27,041 bases of DNA from an uncultured Clostridium sp. (GCA_900553685.1 USEI01000020.1:1-27041), one strand, 5' to 3'; positions 1 through 9,067 are shown, counted from the stretch's first letter. Translations and numbers: made by a program. The notes: generated from the sequence alone by a model not told the origin.

Positions 1-213
1 TCTCTTTCAATATTTTTTTCATTTTACATGTGACATATCTATTTTAAACCTATATTTTATTTTATTTTTAATTTTATGTATAACTTTTTTATATTTTATA
101 ATAATTCTTTACTTAATATGCAAGAGTAGATTTGTGGCGATTTTTGCATAGCACTCTTTAGGCTCGATTGCTAATTTTTTTCTTGTATATTTGATTTTTT
201 CAAGTAAAATCCA
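1..213. other. Left-edge intergenic region, AT-rich
   Basis: No convincing complete gene lies here. At the extreme left a minus-strand ATG at 22-20 opens seven codons reading MKKILKE before the window ends. This could be the first codons of a gene divergent from clpE, but no Shine-Dalgarno sequence precedes it, so it is not called as a CDS. A weak leftward promoter-like pair (TTGCAT, 17-bp spacer, TATAAA) occurs around 95-123. The CIRCE-like operator at 148-174 is listed separately. Confidence 0.4.
148..174 (+). promoter_or_regulatory. CIRCE-like operator (HrcA site) upstream of clpE
   Basis: The left arm ATAGCACTC (148-156) and the right arm GATTGCTAA (166-174) are separated by exactly 9 bases. 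The CIRCE consensus is TTAGCACTC-N9-GAGTGCTAA, so 16 of 18 arm positions match and the spacing is canonical. CIRCE is the operator of the heat-shock repressor HrcA. The site ends 40 bp upstream of the -35 box of the clpE promoter, which is unusual because CIRCE normally overlaps or follows the promoter. No CtsR heptad repeat was seen. Confidence 0.5.
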
Positions 214-242
214 TTGACTATATTTCAAAATTATTGTATTAT
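214..242 (+). promoter_or_regulatory. Sigma-A promoter of clpE
   Basis: TTGACT at 214-219, a 17-bp spacer and TATTAT at 237-242 match the sigma-A consensus well. The predicted start near 249 gives a short leader containing AAGGAG at 272-277, 8 nt before the clpE ATG. Confidence 0.7.
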
Positions 243-285
243 ATTATCTATACAAAAGTAATTTTTAAACTAAGGAGATTAATAA

Positions 286-2607
286 ATGATATGTTCAGTA
301 TGTAATAAAAACACAGCTGTTGTGTTTTTAAATAAAATTGAAAATGGTAAAAAAACAGTTGAAGGTCTTTGTTATAATTGTGCTAAAGAAAAAGGAATAA
401 ATCCTCTTGAAGTTTTAGCCAAAAATGCCAATATTTCCAATGAAGAATTAGAAGATATGTCAAATCAATTTGAGAATATATTAAAAGATTTTTCAGAAAA
501 CATGAACTTAGAAGCATTAGGAATAAATTCTGAAGATTTAGATAATTTAGAAATGGATGATGATTCTAATCCGGTAAAAAATATATTTGGTATTTTTAAA
601 GCTTCTAGTCCTAATGATAAAAACACTTCTGCTGAAAATGAAGCAAATAACTCTTCAAATAATAAAACAGTAAAAGTTCAGAAAAAACCTAAAAATAATA
701 AAAAGAAATTTTTAGATACTTTTGGGACAAACCTTACTGAAAGAGCAAAAAATGGTTTACTTGACAATGTAATTGGTAGAGAACAAGAAATTGAAAGAAT
801 GATACAAATTTTAAATAGACGTACTAAAAATAATCCTTGTTTAATTGGTGAACCAGGTGTTGGTAAAACAGCAATAGCTCAAGGTCTAGCAATAAAAATT
901 GCAAATCAAGACGTTCCTGCTAAATTACTAAATAAAGAAGTTTATTTACTAGATATGACCGCTATTATTGCAGGTACTCAATTTAGAGGACAATTTGAAG
1001 CTAGAATGAAATCACTTGTTGATGAGTGTAAAACTTATGGAAATATTATTCTTGTAATAGATGAAATTCATAATATCATTGGTGCTGGTGATGCAGAGCA
1101 TTCAATGAATGCTGCAAATATCTTAAAACCTTCTTTATCAAATGGAGAAATTCAATTAATAGGTACAACTACTTTAAAAGAATATAGAAAATACATTGAA
1201 AAAGATTCTGCTTTAGAAAGAAGATTTCAACCAGTACTTGTTGAAGAGCCTTCTGTTAGTGATACAATTGAAATTATAAAAGGTATAAAAAAATATTATG
1301 AAGATTATCATAAGGTAACTATAACAAATGACATTATTGAAAAAACTGTTAAAATGTCTGAAAAATATATACATGATAGATTTTTACCAGATAAAGCTAT
1401 AGATTTAATAGATGAAGCATGTTCAAAATTAAACTTAAAAAATAAAGCATTATTTGAACTTGAGCTAATAAAAAATGAATTAAAAAAAGTTGCTGACGAA
1501 AAAGAGGAAGCTGTTTCTTCTGATTCTATAGAAGAATATCAAAAAGCAGCAGACCTAAAGACTAAAGAATGTAATCTTACAGATAGAATGAATGAAATTG
1601 AAAAAGATTTAAAACCATCTATTCTTACTGTTCAAGATGTTGCTGAAGTTATTGAGCGTTGGACAAAAATTCCTGTAACAAAAATAACAGAAGCTGAAAC
1701 TCAAAAACTATTAAACTTAGAAAAAAATTTACATAAACATGTAATTTCACAAGATGAAGCTGTAACAGCTGTGGCAAAAGCAATCAGAAGAAATCGTGCA
1801 GGTCTTCAAAGTACCAAAAGACCACCTTCATTTATTTTTGTTGGACCTACAGGAGTTGGAAAAACAGAACTTGCAAAAGCTCTTGCTTATGAAATGTTCG
1901 GAAGTGAAGATAGTATTATAAGAATTGATATGTCTGAATATATGGAAAGTCATTCAACTTCAAAATTAATTGGTTCACCTCCAGGATATGTAGGTTATGA
2001 TGATGCTGGTCAATTAACTGAAAAAGTTAAAAGAAGACCATATTCAATAATTCTTCTAGATGAAATTGAAAAAGCGCATAGTGATGTATTTAATATTTTG
2101 CTACAAGTGTTAGATGATGGAAAGCTTACAGATGCACAAGGAAATACTGTAAACTTTGAAAATACAATAATTATTATGACTTCTAATGCTGGTTCTAATT
2201 TAAATAATAATTCTATTGGATTTGCTTCACAATCAACTATTGATAGCTCCAAAATGTTAGGTGCTCTAAAAGAGTTATTTAGACCAGAATTTTTAAATAG
2301 AGTTGATGAAACAATTGTATTTAAACCTTTAACAGAAAGTGAATTACTACAAATTGTTGATTTATTATTAGAAAAAACACAAGAAGCTTTAAGTAATAAA
2401 GAGATTCATTTAGACTTAAGCTTAGAAGCTAAAAAATTTATTGTTTCTAAAGGAACTGATTTAAAATATGGTGCAAGACCTTTAAGAAGAGCTATACAAA
2501 AATTAGTTGAAGATGAAATTGCTGAAATGATTTTAAAAGATGAAATCGTTTCTGGTCAAACAGTTTTTATAAATGTTGAAAATGATGCATTAAAATTTAC
2601 TGTATAA
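286..2607 (+). CDS. clpE: ClpE-type ATP-dependent Clp protease ATPase subunit
   Basis: This is an Hsp100 AAA+ unfoldase that feeds damaged proteins to ClpP in the cytoplasm. At 773 aa it has a treble-clef zinc motif at the N-terminus (C3, C6, C29, C32), the ClpE hallmark, instead of the double Clp_N repeat of ClpC. A polar linker (about 60-145) follows. The first AAA+ module has Walker A at 188-195 and Walker B ending D259-E260. A short middle region near 385-435 resembles a UVR motif. The second AAA+ module has Walker A at 520-527 and an LLDEIEKAH Walker B. An IGF tripeptide at 644-646 fits the ClpP-docking loop, so it probably works with ClpP, which is not in this window. The start is fixed by AAGGAG 8 nt upstream. 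The gene stands alone between its own promoter and a bidirectional terminator. A CIRCE-like site upstream suggests HrcA control rather than the CtsR control known for Bacillus clpE. Confidence 0.92.
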   Translation: MICSVCNKNTAVVFLNKIENGKKTVEGLCYNCAKEKGINPLEVLAKNANISNEELEDMSNQFENILKDFSENMNLEALGINSEDLDNLEMDDDSNPVKNIFGIFKASSPNDKNTSAENEANNSSNNKTVKVQKKPKNNKKKFLDTFGTNLTERAKNGLLDNVIGREQEIERMIQILNRRTKNNPCLIGEPGVGKTAIAQGLAIKIANQDVPAKLLNKEVYLLDMTAIIAGTQFRGQFEARMKSLVDECKTYGNIILVIDEIHNIIGAGDAEHSMNAANILKPSLSNGEIQLIGTTTLKEYRKYIEKDSALERRFQPVLVEEPSVSDTIEIIKGIKKYYEDYHKVTITNDIIEKTVKMSEKYIHDRFLPDKAIDLIDEACSKLNLKNKALFELELIKNELKKVADEKEEAVSSDSIEEYQKAADLKTKECNLTDRMNEIEKDLKPSILTVQDVAEVIERWTKIPVTKITEAETQKLLNLEKNLHKHVISQDEAVTAVAKAIRRNRAGLQSTKRPPSFIFVGPTGVGKTELAKALAYEMFGSEDSIIRIDMSEYMESHSTSKLIGSPPGYVGYDDAGQLTEKVKRRPYSIILLDEIEKAHSDVFNILLQVLDDGKLTDAQGNTVNFENTIIIMTSNAGSNLNNNSIGFASQSTIDSSKMLGALKELFRPEFLNRVDETIVFKPLTESELLQIVDLLLEKTQEALSNKEIHLDLSLEAKKFIVSKGTDLKYGARPLRRAIQKLVEDEIAEMILKDEIVSGQTVFINVENDALKFTV

Positions 2608-2613
2608 ATTTTT

Positions 2614-2641
2614 AAAAGTAGACTTTTTAAAGTCTACTTTT
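2614..2641. terminator. Bidirectional terminator between clpE and the BofC-like gene
   Basis: The arms AAAAGTAGACTTT (2614-2626) and AAAGTCTACTTTT (2629-2641) are perfect inverted repeats, followed by a T-run on the + strand. It begins 6 nt after the clpE stop and ends just past the stop of the convergent minus-strand gene, so it can serve both. Confidence 0.85.
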
Positions 2642-2642
2642 T

Positions 2643-3191
2643 TTATTCAAAATCTTCAATTGCAGAATTTAAATTTCCTATTCCATAAACATATATACCT
2701 TTTTCTAAATTATCAATATCAGTACTTGTCAGATATTCTTTGCTAATATTGGTGTTTTTATATAATTCTTCTCCTGTATCTGTTATATGATATACTGCTA
2801 TATTATCATCATCTCCAATTTTTATAACATAATGTTCTTCACAAAGATTATCAATTTTCTGGCTAAGCACCAAGTTTTTACTTGAAAACTCTTCTATTTC
2901 CCATTCTGGATAACTCTTTTCAATATCTAATCTGGTAGAATTTATCATTTCTTTTGGTAATTCGGCATATTGAAATTTAAAATGACCACATTTATAATAT
3001 TTTTTCAATGCAAATGTTGCATCATAGCTTATTTTTTCTTCTTGTGAAGATGTTTCTTTAATCACTTCTTTTTCATTTGTATTTTCATAAGCAATATCAT
3101 TTTCTCCATTTTTCCACAAAGCCGAATAATAATATCCAATTCCTATTGAAAACACAAAAATTAATATTCCAAAAAATATAATCCTTCTCAT
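2643..3191 (-). CDS. Membrane-anchored protein with BofC-C-terminal-like domain
   Basis: The protein has 182 aa. A basic N-terminus and one hydrophobic segment (about 3-25) look like a signal anchor. A charged stretch follows, then an extracytoplasmic domain. Its last ~65 residues (HYVIKIGDDDNIAVYH through EKGIYVYGIGNLNSAIEDFE) resemble the BofC C-terminal domain: an aromatic strand ending in 'IAVY', a 'TDIDNLEKGI' turn and a final 'L..EDF'. In Bacillus, BofC is a forespore protein that restrains the SpoIVB signalling protease. Whether this protein does so is inference. ATG at 3191 is preferred over the GTG at 3200 because AGGTGAT at 3202-3196 lies at the right distance for it. A sigma-G-like pair (GAATA at 3236-3232, 17 bp, CATAATA at 3214-3208) lies upstream, but it would leave only about 10 nt of leader, so it is doubtful. 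The gene has its own unit, convergent with clpE. Confidence 0.6.
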   Translation of the reverse strand: MRRIIFFGILIFVFSIGIGYYYSALWKNGENDIAYENTNEKEVIKETSSQEEKISYDATFALKKYYKCGHFKFQYAELPKEMINSTRLDIEKSYPEWEIEEFSSKNLVLSQKIDNLCEEHYVIKIGDDDNIAVYHITDTGEELYKNTNISKEYLTSTDIDNLEKGIYVYGIGNLNSAIEDFE

Positions 3192-3398
3192 AATTATCAC
3201 CTAAGCTTATTATGTTAAAATTGGTAATAATTATTCATTTTGCTCTAATTTTATAAAAAATTTCCTAAATCTTTATATAAATTTTTCTTTTTTAATAAAC
3301 TTATTCTAAATTCATATTTTGAAGTATATAATATAAAATTTAATTTCTTAAATAAATTTATATAACTATTTGTCTCTGCATAATAAATATTTTATATA

Positions 3399-5684
3399 TC
3401 ATTTTAGCTTGGTATGTATTTTTAATCCAAAAATTCCAAGTTTAATTTCTATTTCTCCATTTAGATCTGTTCTATATATTTTTATATTCATGTTTTCGAA
3501 TCTTTCTAAAACATTTATACTTGGATGCCCAAAATTATTATTTTTTCCAACACCTATTAAGGCTATTTGTGGCTTTATAGTTTCCAAAAATTCTAAATTA
3601 GAAGAAGTTTTAGAACCATGATGTGCAACCTTTAAAATATTAGCTTTTAAACTTTCTAAGTCATTTTTATATTTTTCCAAAATTTCCTTTTCTGCAATAC
3701 TTTCTATATCCACTGTAAAAAGTATTGAAAAATCTTTATATATAAATTTAAAAACTAAAGAATTATTATTCAATTTATTTTCATCAATTATATTTTCTTT
3801 ATCAGGCCATAAAACATCTATATACGTATCTTTTTCTATATTTATTCTCTCTCCTGTGTTTAAAGTTATTATTTCTATACTTTTTTCTTTCGCAAGTTCT
3901 AAGATTTTATTTAGTTGAAAATTTTCTTCAGTTTGAATTCCTAATAAAATTCTGTTTACTTTTATATTTTCTATAACATAAATTAATCCTCCAACATGAT
4001 CATTATCAAAATGTGATATAATTACATAATCAAGTTTATTTATTTTTCTATCCAGTAAATATGGAAAAACTACATTTTTTCCTTGATCATATTTTTCGGA
4101 ATTTCCTTCCCCTCCATCTATTAAAATTTTTTTGTTTTGTGGTGTTACTATTAAACAAGAATCACCTTGAGAAACATCAATAAAATGTATTTTTAAATCT
4201 TTATTAAAATTTATTATTATAAAACTTATAATAACACAAATATTAATTAGAATTATGATTTTTACATTATTTAAACTTTTAATTCTTAGAAATATCTTCA
4301 CAAAAATCTTTCTTAAATTTATATATTTTTCATATAAGAATTTTCTTAAATATTTTTTAGATAATAAAATTTTCATACAATAAAATTTATTTTTGTTAAA
4401 AATTTTAATAAGGTAAAAAATAAAACAATAATAAAAAATTATTGTAACAAATTTAGGAGTAGTTAAATAAATTTTTGAAAAAGGAATTAGATTTCCTAAT
4501 TCGCTAATTTTAAATAAAATATAAATTAATTCATTTTCTATATTAATCAAAAAGTTTGTTATATTTGGTAATAAATAAGAAATGAATATTGATATATAAC
4601 CTATTCCTATTACATAGCCAATAAAAAATGAAACTAATATATTGAAAATAAAAAAAGTTAATGAAAAGGTATTAAAAGAATAAATTATAATAGGAAAAAT
4701 TAAAATCTGTGCAGATACACTAATACACATATATTCTGAAATAATATTTCTCTTGATTTTTAACTTTTTCTCAAATAATTTAATAAAGATTTTATAAAAT
4801 TTTATTATACCTAAAGTGGCTAAAAAAGATAGCCACATACCAATATCAAATATATAAAACGGATTTATTAATAGAATGATTATAAAAGAAAAGAACATGC
4901 TAAAAACTATATTATTTTTTCTATAAAAATTAAAACTTATAATATTAATTGTTGTCATTATACATGCCCTTATACATGATACTGTTCCACCAGTTAATAT
5001 CAAAAAAAATAATAAAATAATAATCAAGATATAATTTCTAAGCTTTTTATTTATTGTAATCTTTTCCAGTAAATATTCTGTTCCTATTATTACATAAGAA
5101 ATATGCATGCCTGAAATTGCTAAAATATGAGATATACTACTTGTTCTAAAATTTTCTTTAATTTGATTATCTATATTTTTGGTATTTCCAAATAATATAC
5201 CTTTTAAAAATTCTGAATATTCTTCTTCATACAATTCATCTAATTTTCCATACAAGGTTTCATTTATTTTCCCTAATATATAATAAATATCCTTTTTACT
5301 AGATATTTTTTTTATTTTCTCTAAATTAACAATTCCATAAATCTTTTCTTTCTTTAAATAATTTCTATAATTATATCCTTTATAATTTCTTGCTTTTTCT
5401 CCTTTTTCAAAATGACCATCTACACAAATAATATCACCAGGAAAAAGTTGTAAATTTCTTTCTGTATATAAAATTAACTTAGTATTCTTAAATTTCTCGT
5501 ATTTTGTATTTGATGCAATATTTTGCATTTCAATTAGTTTTACAATATACTTATTTTTATATTCTTTTTCTTCTTTTAAATACATCACTTCCGCAATGAA
5601 TTCTATATTAGATTTCTCTGGATATATACTCTCAAATAATACAACAAAGGCTATGTCTTTTAATAAACATAGCCCCAATATCAT
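3399..5684 (-). CDS. comEC: ComEC/Rec2-type DNA-uptake channel
   Basis: ComEC forms the inner-membrane channel that brings single-stranded DNA into competent cells. At 761 aa it is close to the Bacillus length. It has an N-terminal OB-like soluble part (about 25-120), the Competence domain with many hydrophobic helices and the conserved 'ISHILAISGMHISYV' stretch, and a C-terminal metallo-beta-lactamase-fold domain starting near 'IHFIDVSQGDSCLI' with the metal motif HFDNDH at 558-563. The start is uncertain. A strong AAGGAGG at 5720-5714 lies 29 nt upstream of this ATG, which itself has no Shine-Dalgarno. An in-frame ATT at 5708-5706, 5 nt after AAGGAGG, would add eight residues, including another hydrophobic stretch. 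No ATG, GTG or TTG lies between. The gene is last in the aspS-nlpC-comEC unit, 50 bp after the NlpC gene. No other competence gene is visible here. Confidence 0.92.
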   Translation of the reverse strand: MILGLCLLKDIAFVVLFESIYPEKSNIEFIAEVMYLKEEKEYKNKYIVKLIEMQNIASNTKYEKFKNTKLILYTERNLQLFPGDIICVDGHFEKGEKARNYKGYNYRNYLKKEKIYGIVNLEKIKKISSKKDIYYILGKINETLYGKLDELYEEEYSEFLKGILFGNTKNIDNQIKENFRTSSISHILAISGMHISYVIIGTEYLLEKITINKKLRNYILIIILLFFLILTGGTVSCIRACIMTTINIISFNFYRKNNIVFSMFFSFIIILLINPFYIFDIGMWLSFLATLGIIKFYKIFIKLFEKKLKIKRNIISEYMCISVSAQILIFPIIIYSFNTFSLTFFIFNILVSFFIGYVIGIGYISIFISYLLPNITNFLINIENELIYILFKISELGNLIPFSKIYLTTPKFVTIIFYYCFIFYLIKIFNKNKFYCMKILLSKKYLRKFLYEKYINLRKIFVKIFLRIKSLNNVKIIILINICVIISFIIINFNKDLKIHFIDVSQGDSCLIVTPQNKKILIDGGEGNSEKYDQGKNVVFPYLLDRKINKLDYVIISHFDNDHVGGLIYVIENIKVNRILLGIQTEENFQLNKILELAKEKSIEIITLNTGERINIEKDTYIDVLWPDKENIIDENKLNNNSLVFKFIYKDFSILFTVDIESIAEKEILEKYKNDLESLKANILKVAHHGSKTSSNLEFLETIKPQIALIGVGKNNNFGHPSINVLERFENMNIKIYRTDLNGEIEIKLGIFGLKIHTKLK

Positions 5685-5734
5685 GAGTATAAAAATTTTT
5701 TTATTAATATTTTCCTCCTTTTCTCCCCAAACAA

Positions 5735-7144
5735 TTAATCTACAATTCTTCTAGCTGAAATAAAACGCTCATTATAGTATGTATTAGTATTTAAATTATC
5801 TATAACTACACCTCTTTCAGGATTTGCAGAATGAATGAAATTTCCATCTCCTATATATATTGCTGTATGACCTACATTAGATTTCTCTTCATTATAAAAA
5901 ATTATTAAATCTCCAATTTTCATATTTTCTCTAGCTATTTCTGTTCCACTATTACTTTGACTTGTAGATGTTGTTCCTAAGTTGCATCCGAAATTAGAAT
6001 ACACATATCTTGTAAATCCGGAACAATCAAAACCAACTTCTGGAGTTTTTCCACCAACAATATATTTTGTTCCTAAATATTGTTTTGCATATTCAGCAAT
6101 TTTAGTTCCATTATTCATAGAAACATCTTGTGAATTATTTATTTCACTTTCATTACTGCTAATGGTTTTATTATTTTCCTCTATTCTTCCTTCTGCACTA
6201 CTCCTTGATGTTATATCTCTATTTTCTTGCAAGGTTATTAAGTCTTTACTAACATAACCTGTAGTATTTTCATAATTTATTTTGTACCAATCTCCTTCTA
6301 CTGCTAATATTGTAACAGCATCATTATAATCTAAAAAACCTATTCTTTCTGATGTGCTACTTGCCTCTGCTCTTACATTAGCTGTTTCAACATTTACAGT
6401 TCCATTCTTACTAGTTAGATTTGTTTCTGAATCTGTTTGATTATTAGAGGCATCTTTTTTCTCTTCTTTATTAGTATCAGTAGTATTTTCAGGTACTTCT
6501 GTATTTTCTGTATTTTCTGTTTTTTCCGATACTTTTACTTTTGTTATCCAACCTGTTACTGTACCATCTGTTACTTTTATCCAATTATTTATTTCATCTA
6601 ATTTTGTCAATTCTTTTCCATTTTCAAATTGTGCGACAGTTATTGACATTAAATTAGGATTTAATTTTAAACCTATTACTGAGTTTGATATCACTTTGTT
6701 AGAAATATTATTAGATGTAGTATTATTTTCTACAGTACTTTCATTATTTACTGAATTACTTACAGTATTATTACTATTATCTGATGTATTACTCGTAGTA
6801 TTATCTGTATTAGAATTTTCACTACTATTTGATGTTATTGTATTTTCATGAATATTTGTATTGGTATTAGTATTAGTATTTGAGGTTTCATCTTTTTCTA
6901 TAAATTCTTTTTTTACATATCCAGTACTCTCTTTATATTTTACTTTATACCAATCTCCTTCTTCACTTAATATTTCAACTTCATCACCTTTATACGCATT
7001 TGTTATAATGCCTGATTCTGTTGAAGTATTTTCTCTAATTCTAACAGCTGAAGCTGTTACTTTTCCTGTTGCTGCAAAAACTTTTCCTACAAAAATAAAC
7101 ATTATTATAATAGTAATAAAAGATACTTTTTTTAAAATCTTCAT
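5735..7144 (-). CDS. Secreted SH3b / NlpC-P60 cell-wall endopeptidase
   Basis: This is a probable peptidoglycan D,L-endopeptidase acting outside the cell. It has 469 aa and a signal peptide at about 1-25, with a likely cut after the 'KVFA' stretch. Three SH3b-like modules follow: about 27-85 and 250-305 are clear ('VRIRENTSTES', 'ANVRAEASSTSERIG', each with a 'GDWYKV/I' core), and a divergent one lies at about 155-210. They are linked by Ser/Thr/Asn-rich spacers, one with NT dipeptide repeats. The C-terminal NlpC/P60 domain (about 345-469) has the catalytic Cys374 in FDCSGF, His426 in GHTAIYIG and third residue His438, so it should be active. The start has AGAGG about 6 nt upstream. It lies 12 nt after aspS and upstream of comEC, so the three are probably co-transcribed. 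The exact wall substrate and biological role cannot be read from sequence. Confidence 0.9.
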   Translation of the reverse strand: MKILKKVSFITIIIMFIFVGKVFAATGKVTASAVRIRENTSTESGIITNAYKGDEVEILSEEGDWYKVKYKESTGYVKKEFIEKDETSNTNTNTNTNIHENTITSNSSENSNTDNTTSNTSDNSNNTVSNSVNNESTVENNTTSNNISNKVISNSVIGLKLNPNLMSITVAQFENGKELTKLDEINNWIKVTDGTVTGWITKVKVSEKTENTENTEVPENTTDTNKEEKKDASNNQTDSETNLTSKNGTVNVETANVRAEASSTSERIGFLDYNDAVTILAVEGDWYKINYENTTGYVSKDLITLQENRDITSRSSAEGRIEENNKTISSNESEINNSQDVSMNNGTKIAEYAKQYLGTKYIVGGKTPEVGFDCSGFTRYVYSNFGCNLGTTSTSQSNSGTEIARENMKIGDLIIFYNEEKSNVGHTAIYIGDGNFIHSANPERGVVIDNLNTNTYYNERFISARRIVD

Positions 7145-7156
7145 AAATAACCTCTT

Positions 7157-8920
7157 TTACTTATTATTCTCTAAATTTAATTTTATATGTACTTCTTCTA
7201 ATTGTTTATCTAAAACTTTTGATGGTGCATTCATCATAACATCTCTTGCTTTCTTATTTTTAGGAAAAGCTATAACTTCTCTAATATTATCTTCTTTAGC
7301 AAGAAGCATTATAATTCTATCAAGTCCAGGAGCAGCTCCAGCATGTGGTGGTGTTCCATAGCTAAAAGCATTAAATAAAGCTCCAAATTTTCCTTTAACA
7401 TCTTCTACTGTATACCCAGCAATTTCAAAGGCTTTTATCATAATTTCTTGATCATGATTTCTAACTGCTCCAGATAAAATTTCATATCCATTACATACAG
7501 CATCATATTGATATGCATAAATATCAAGTGGATTTTGGGTTTCTAATGCTTCTAAACCTCCTTGTGGCATAGAAAATGGATTATGATTAAAATCTATTTC
7601 TCCTTCATCAGACAACTCATACATAGGAAAATCTACTATAAAGCAAAATCTATATGCATTTTTTTCTAACAAATCAAGTTCATTTCCTAATTTTATTCTA
7701 ACATCTCCAGCAATCTTAACAGCTTTATTATACTCATCAGCAATAAAGAATATCGCTGAATTTGATTTTATATTCATTTTTTTGAATATTTTTTCTTTTC
7801 TTTCTTCATCTATAAATTTGCTAATTCCACCATTTAAATTACTTTCATTATCTACTTTTACCCAAGCTAATCCTTTTGCTCCTAATTCTTCTATAGCATA
7901 ATTAGACATATTATCAAAGAATTTTCTTGATTTATCTTCCATATTTTCTACTGAAATTGCCTTTACAGTTTTATTTTTAAAAGCATTAAAATCTGTTCCA
8001 TCAAAAACATCAGTTAAATCAGAAATAACTAATGGATTTCTTAAATCTGGTTTATCTGTTCCATATTTTTCCATAGATTCTTTGTAAGGAATTCTTATAA
8101 AAGGTCCTTCATCAACTTTCCAATCAGTATTTGCTTTAAATACTTTAGGTAAAACTTCTTCTATAACTGCAAATACATCTTCTTGAGTTGCAAAGCTCAT
8201 CTCAAAGTCTAATTGATAAAACTCTCCTGGTGAACGATCTGCTCTAGGATCTTCATCTCTAAAACAAGGCGCAATTTGATAATATTTTTCAAATCCTGAT
8301 ACCATTAATAATTGTTTAAATTGTTGTGGTGCTTGTGGAAGAGCATAGAATTCTCCAGGATGAAGTCTACTTGGTACTAAAAAGTCTCTTGCACCTTCTG
8401 GTGAAGAATTTGCAAGTATTGGAGTTTGTATCTCTGTAAAACCAAGTTCATCCATTGCATTTCTAAAATCTTTTAATATCTTAGAACGAAGTAAAATATT
8501 TTTATGTATTTTATCATTTCTTAAATCTAAAAATCTATATTCTAATCTAAGATCTTCTCTTACATTTTGTCCTTCTACATTTATTTCAAAAGGTAAAGAA
8601 TTTCTGCATTTTCCTAATATTCTCACTTCACTTGCTATAATTTCAATATCACCAGTAGGAATCTTATCATTTTTACTTGCTCTTTCAACTACTTTTCCTG
8701 TAACTGAAATTGTACATTCTTTAACTATTTCTTTAACATTTTCTATATTAGCTTCTTCTGATATTACTATTTGTGTTATTCCATGTTCATCTCTTAAATC
8801 AACAAACATCATCTTTCCTAAATTTCTAATTGTTTGTACAAATCCTGCTAACCTAACTTCTTTATCTATATCAGTTATTCTAAGTTCTCCACAATTATTT
8901 GTCTTATATTCATTCACCAT
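7157..8920 (-). CDS. aspS: Aspartyl-tRNA synthetase, bacterial type
   Basis: The enzyme charges tRNA-Asp in the cytoplasm. The chosen start gives 587 aa, normal for bacterial AspRS. An N-terminal anticodon-binding OB fold (about 1-105, 'VRLAGFVQTIRNLGKMMFVDLRD') is followed by the class II catalytic core with motif 2 FRDEDPRADR at 220-229, a bacterial GAD insertion domain, and motif 3 GLDR at 532-535. The sequence around motif 2 ('SPGEFYQLDFEMSF') is a variant with PGEFYQ where many AspRS have PEFTQ. The open frame continues 30 codons upstream, but those codons lie over the promoter, so the ATG at 8920 with GGGAGG about 12 nt before it is preferred. It is first in an operon with the NlpC/P60 gene and comEC. 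Whether it is discriminating or also charges tRNA-Asn cannot be told here. Confidence 0.95.
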   Translation of the reverse strand: MVNEYKTNNCGELRITDIDKEVRLAGFVQTIRNLGKMMFVDLRDEHGITQIVISEEANIENVKEIVKECTISVTGKVVERASKNDKIPTGDIEIIASEVRILGKCRNSLPFEINVEGQNVREDLRLEYRFLDLRNDKIHKNILLRSKILKDFRNAMDELGFTEIQTPILANSSPEGARDFLVPSRLHPGEFYALPQAPQQFKQLLMVSGFEKYYQIAPCFRDEDPRADRSPGEFYQLDFEMSFATQEDVFAVIEEVLPKVFKANTDWKVDEGPFIRIPYKESMEKYGTDKPDLRNPLVISDLTDVFDGTDFNAFKNKTVKAISVENMEDKSRKFFDNMSNYAIEELGAKGLAWVKVDNESNLNGGISKFIDEERKEKIFKKMNIKSNSAIFFIADEYNKAVKIAGDVRIKLGNELDLLEKNAYRFCFIVDFPMYELSDEGEIDFNHNPFSMPQGGLEALETQNPLDIYAYQYDAVCNGYEILSGAVRNHDQEIMIKAFEIAGYTVEDVKGKFGALFNAFSYGTPPHAGAAPGLDRIIMLLAKEDNIREVIAFPKNKKARDVMMNAPSKVLDKQLEEVHIKLNLENNK

Positions 8921-8981
8921 ATTTATAATAATCCTCCCTGTACTATATGTTATACACAGTTTACTCGCTATTAGTGGATTT

Positions 8982-9010
8982 ATTATACAATATTTGTACT
9001 TTTTTTTCAA
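8982..9010 (-). promoter_or_regulatory. Sigma-A promoter of the aspS operon
   Basis: On the minus strand TTGAAA (9010-9005), 17 bp and a perfect TATAAT (8987-8982). The leader to aspS is about 55 nt, too short for a T-box riboswitch. Confidence 0.8.
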
Positions 9011-9017
9011 TATATCA

Positions 9018-9067
9018 TAAAAAAAGATATTAGATAATTTTCTTTTTTATAAATTATCTAATATCTT
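9018..9067 (-). terminator. Terminator of the SUMF1-like gene
   Basis: A perfect 17-bp inverted repeat (9024-9040 with 9051-9067, 10-nt loop) is followed on the minus strand by a run of seven T. It starts 16 nt after the stop at 9084 and insulates the aspS promoter. Confidence 0.88.

Noticed and set aside
3370..3621. An 83-codon + strand open frame opposite the end of comEC
   Set aside because: It is antisense to the conserved metallo-beta-lactamase domain and has no start signals.
6840..6900. Repeat array in the NlpC gene as a mobile or CRISPR-like repeat
   Set aside because: The repeated bases encode an Asn-Thr linker within an intact reading frame between SH3b modules.
6861..7361. A 166-codon + strand open frame opposite the NlpC and aspS genes
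   Set aside because: It is antisense to two conserved genes and has no ribosome site; long antisense frames are expected in AT-rich coding DNA.
8921..8981. T-box riboswitch in the aspS leader
   Set aside because: The leader is only about 55 nt, and no T-box sequence or terminator/antiterminator pair is present.
8921..9010. Thirty-codon N-terminal extension of aspS
   Set aside because: It would be encoded across the predicted -35 and -10 boxes, and the extra residues match nothing in AspRS.
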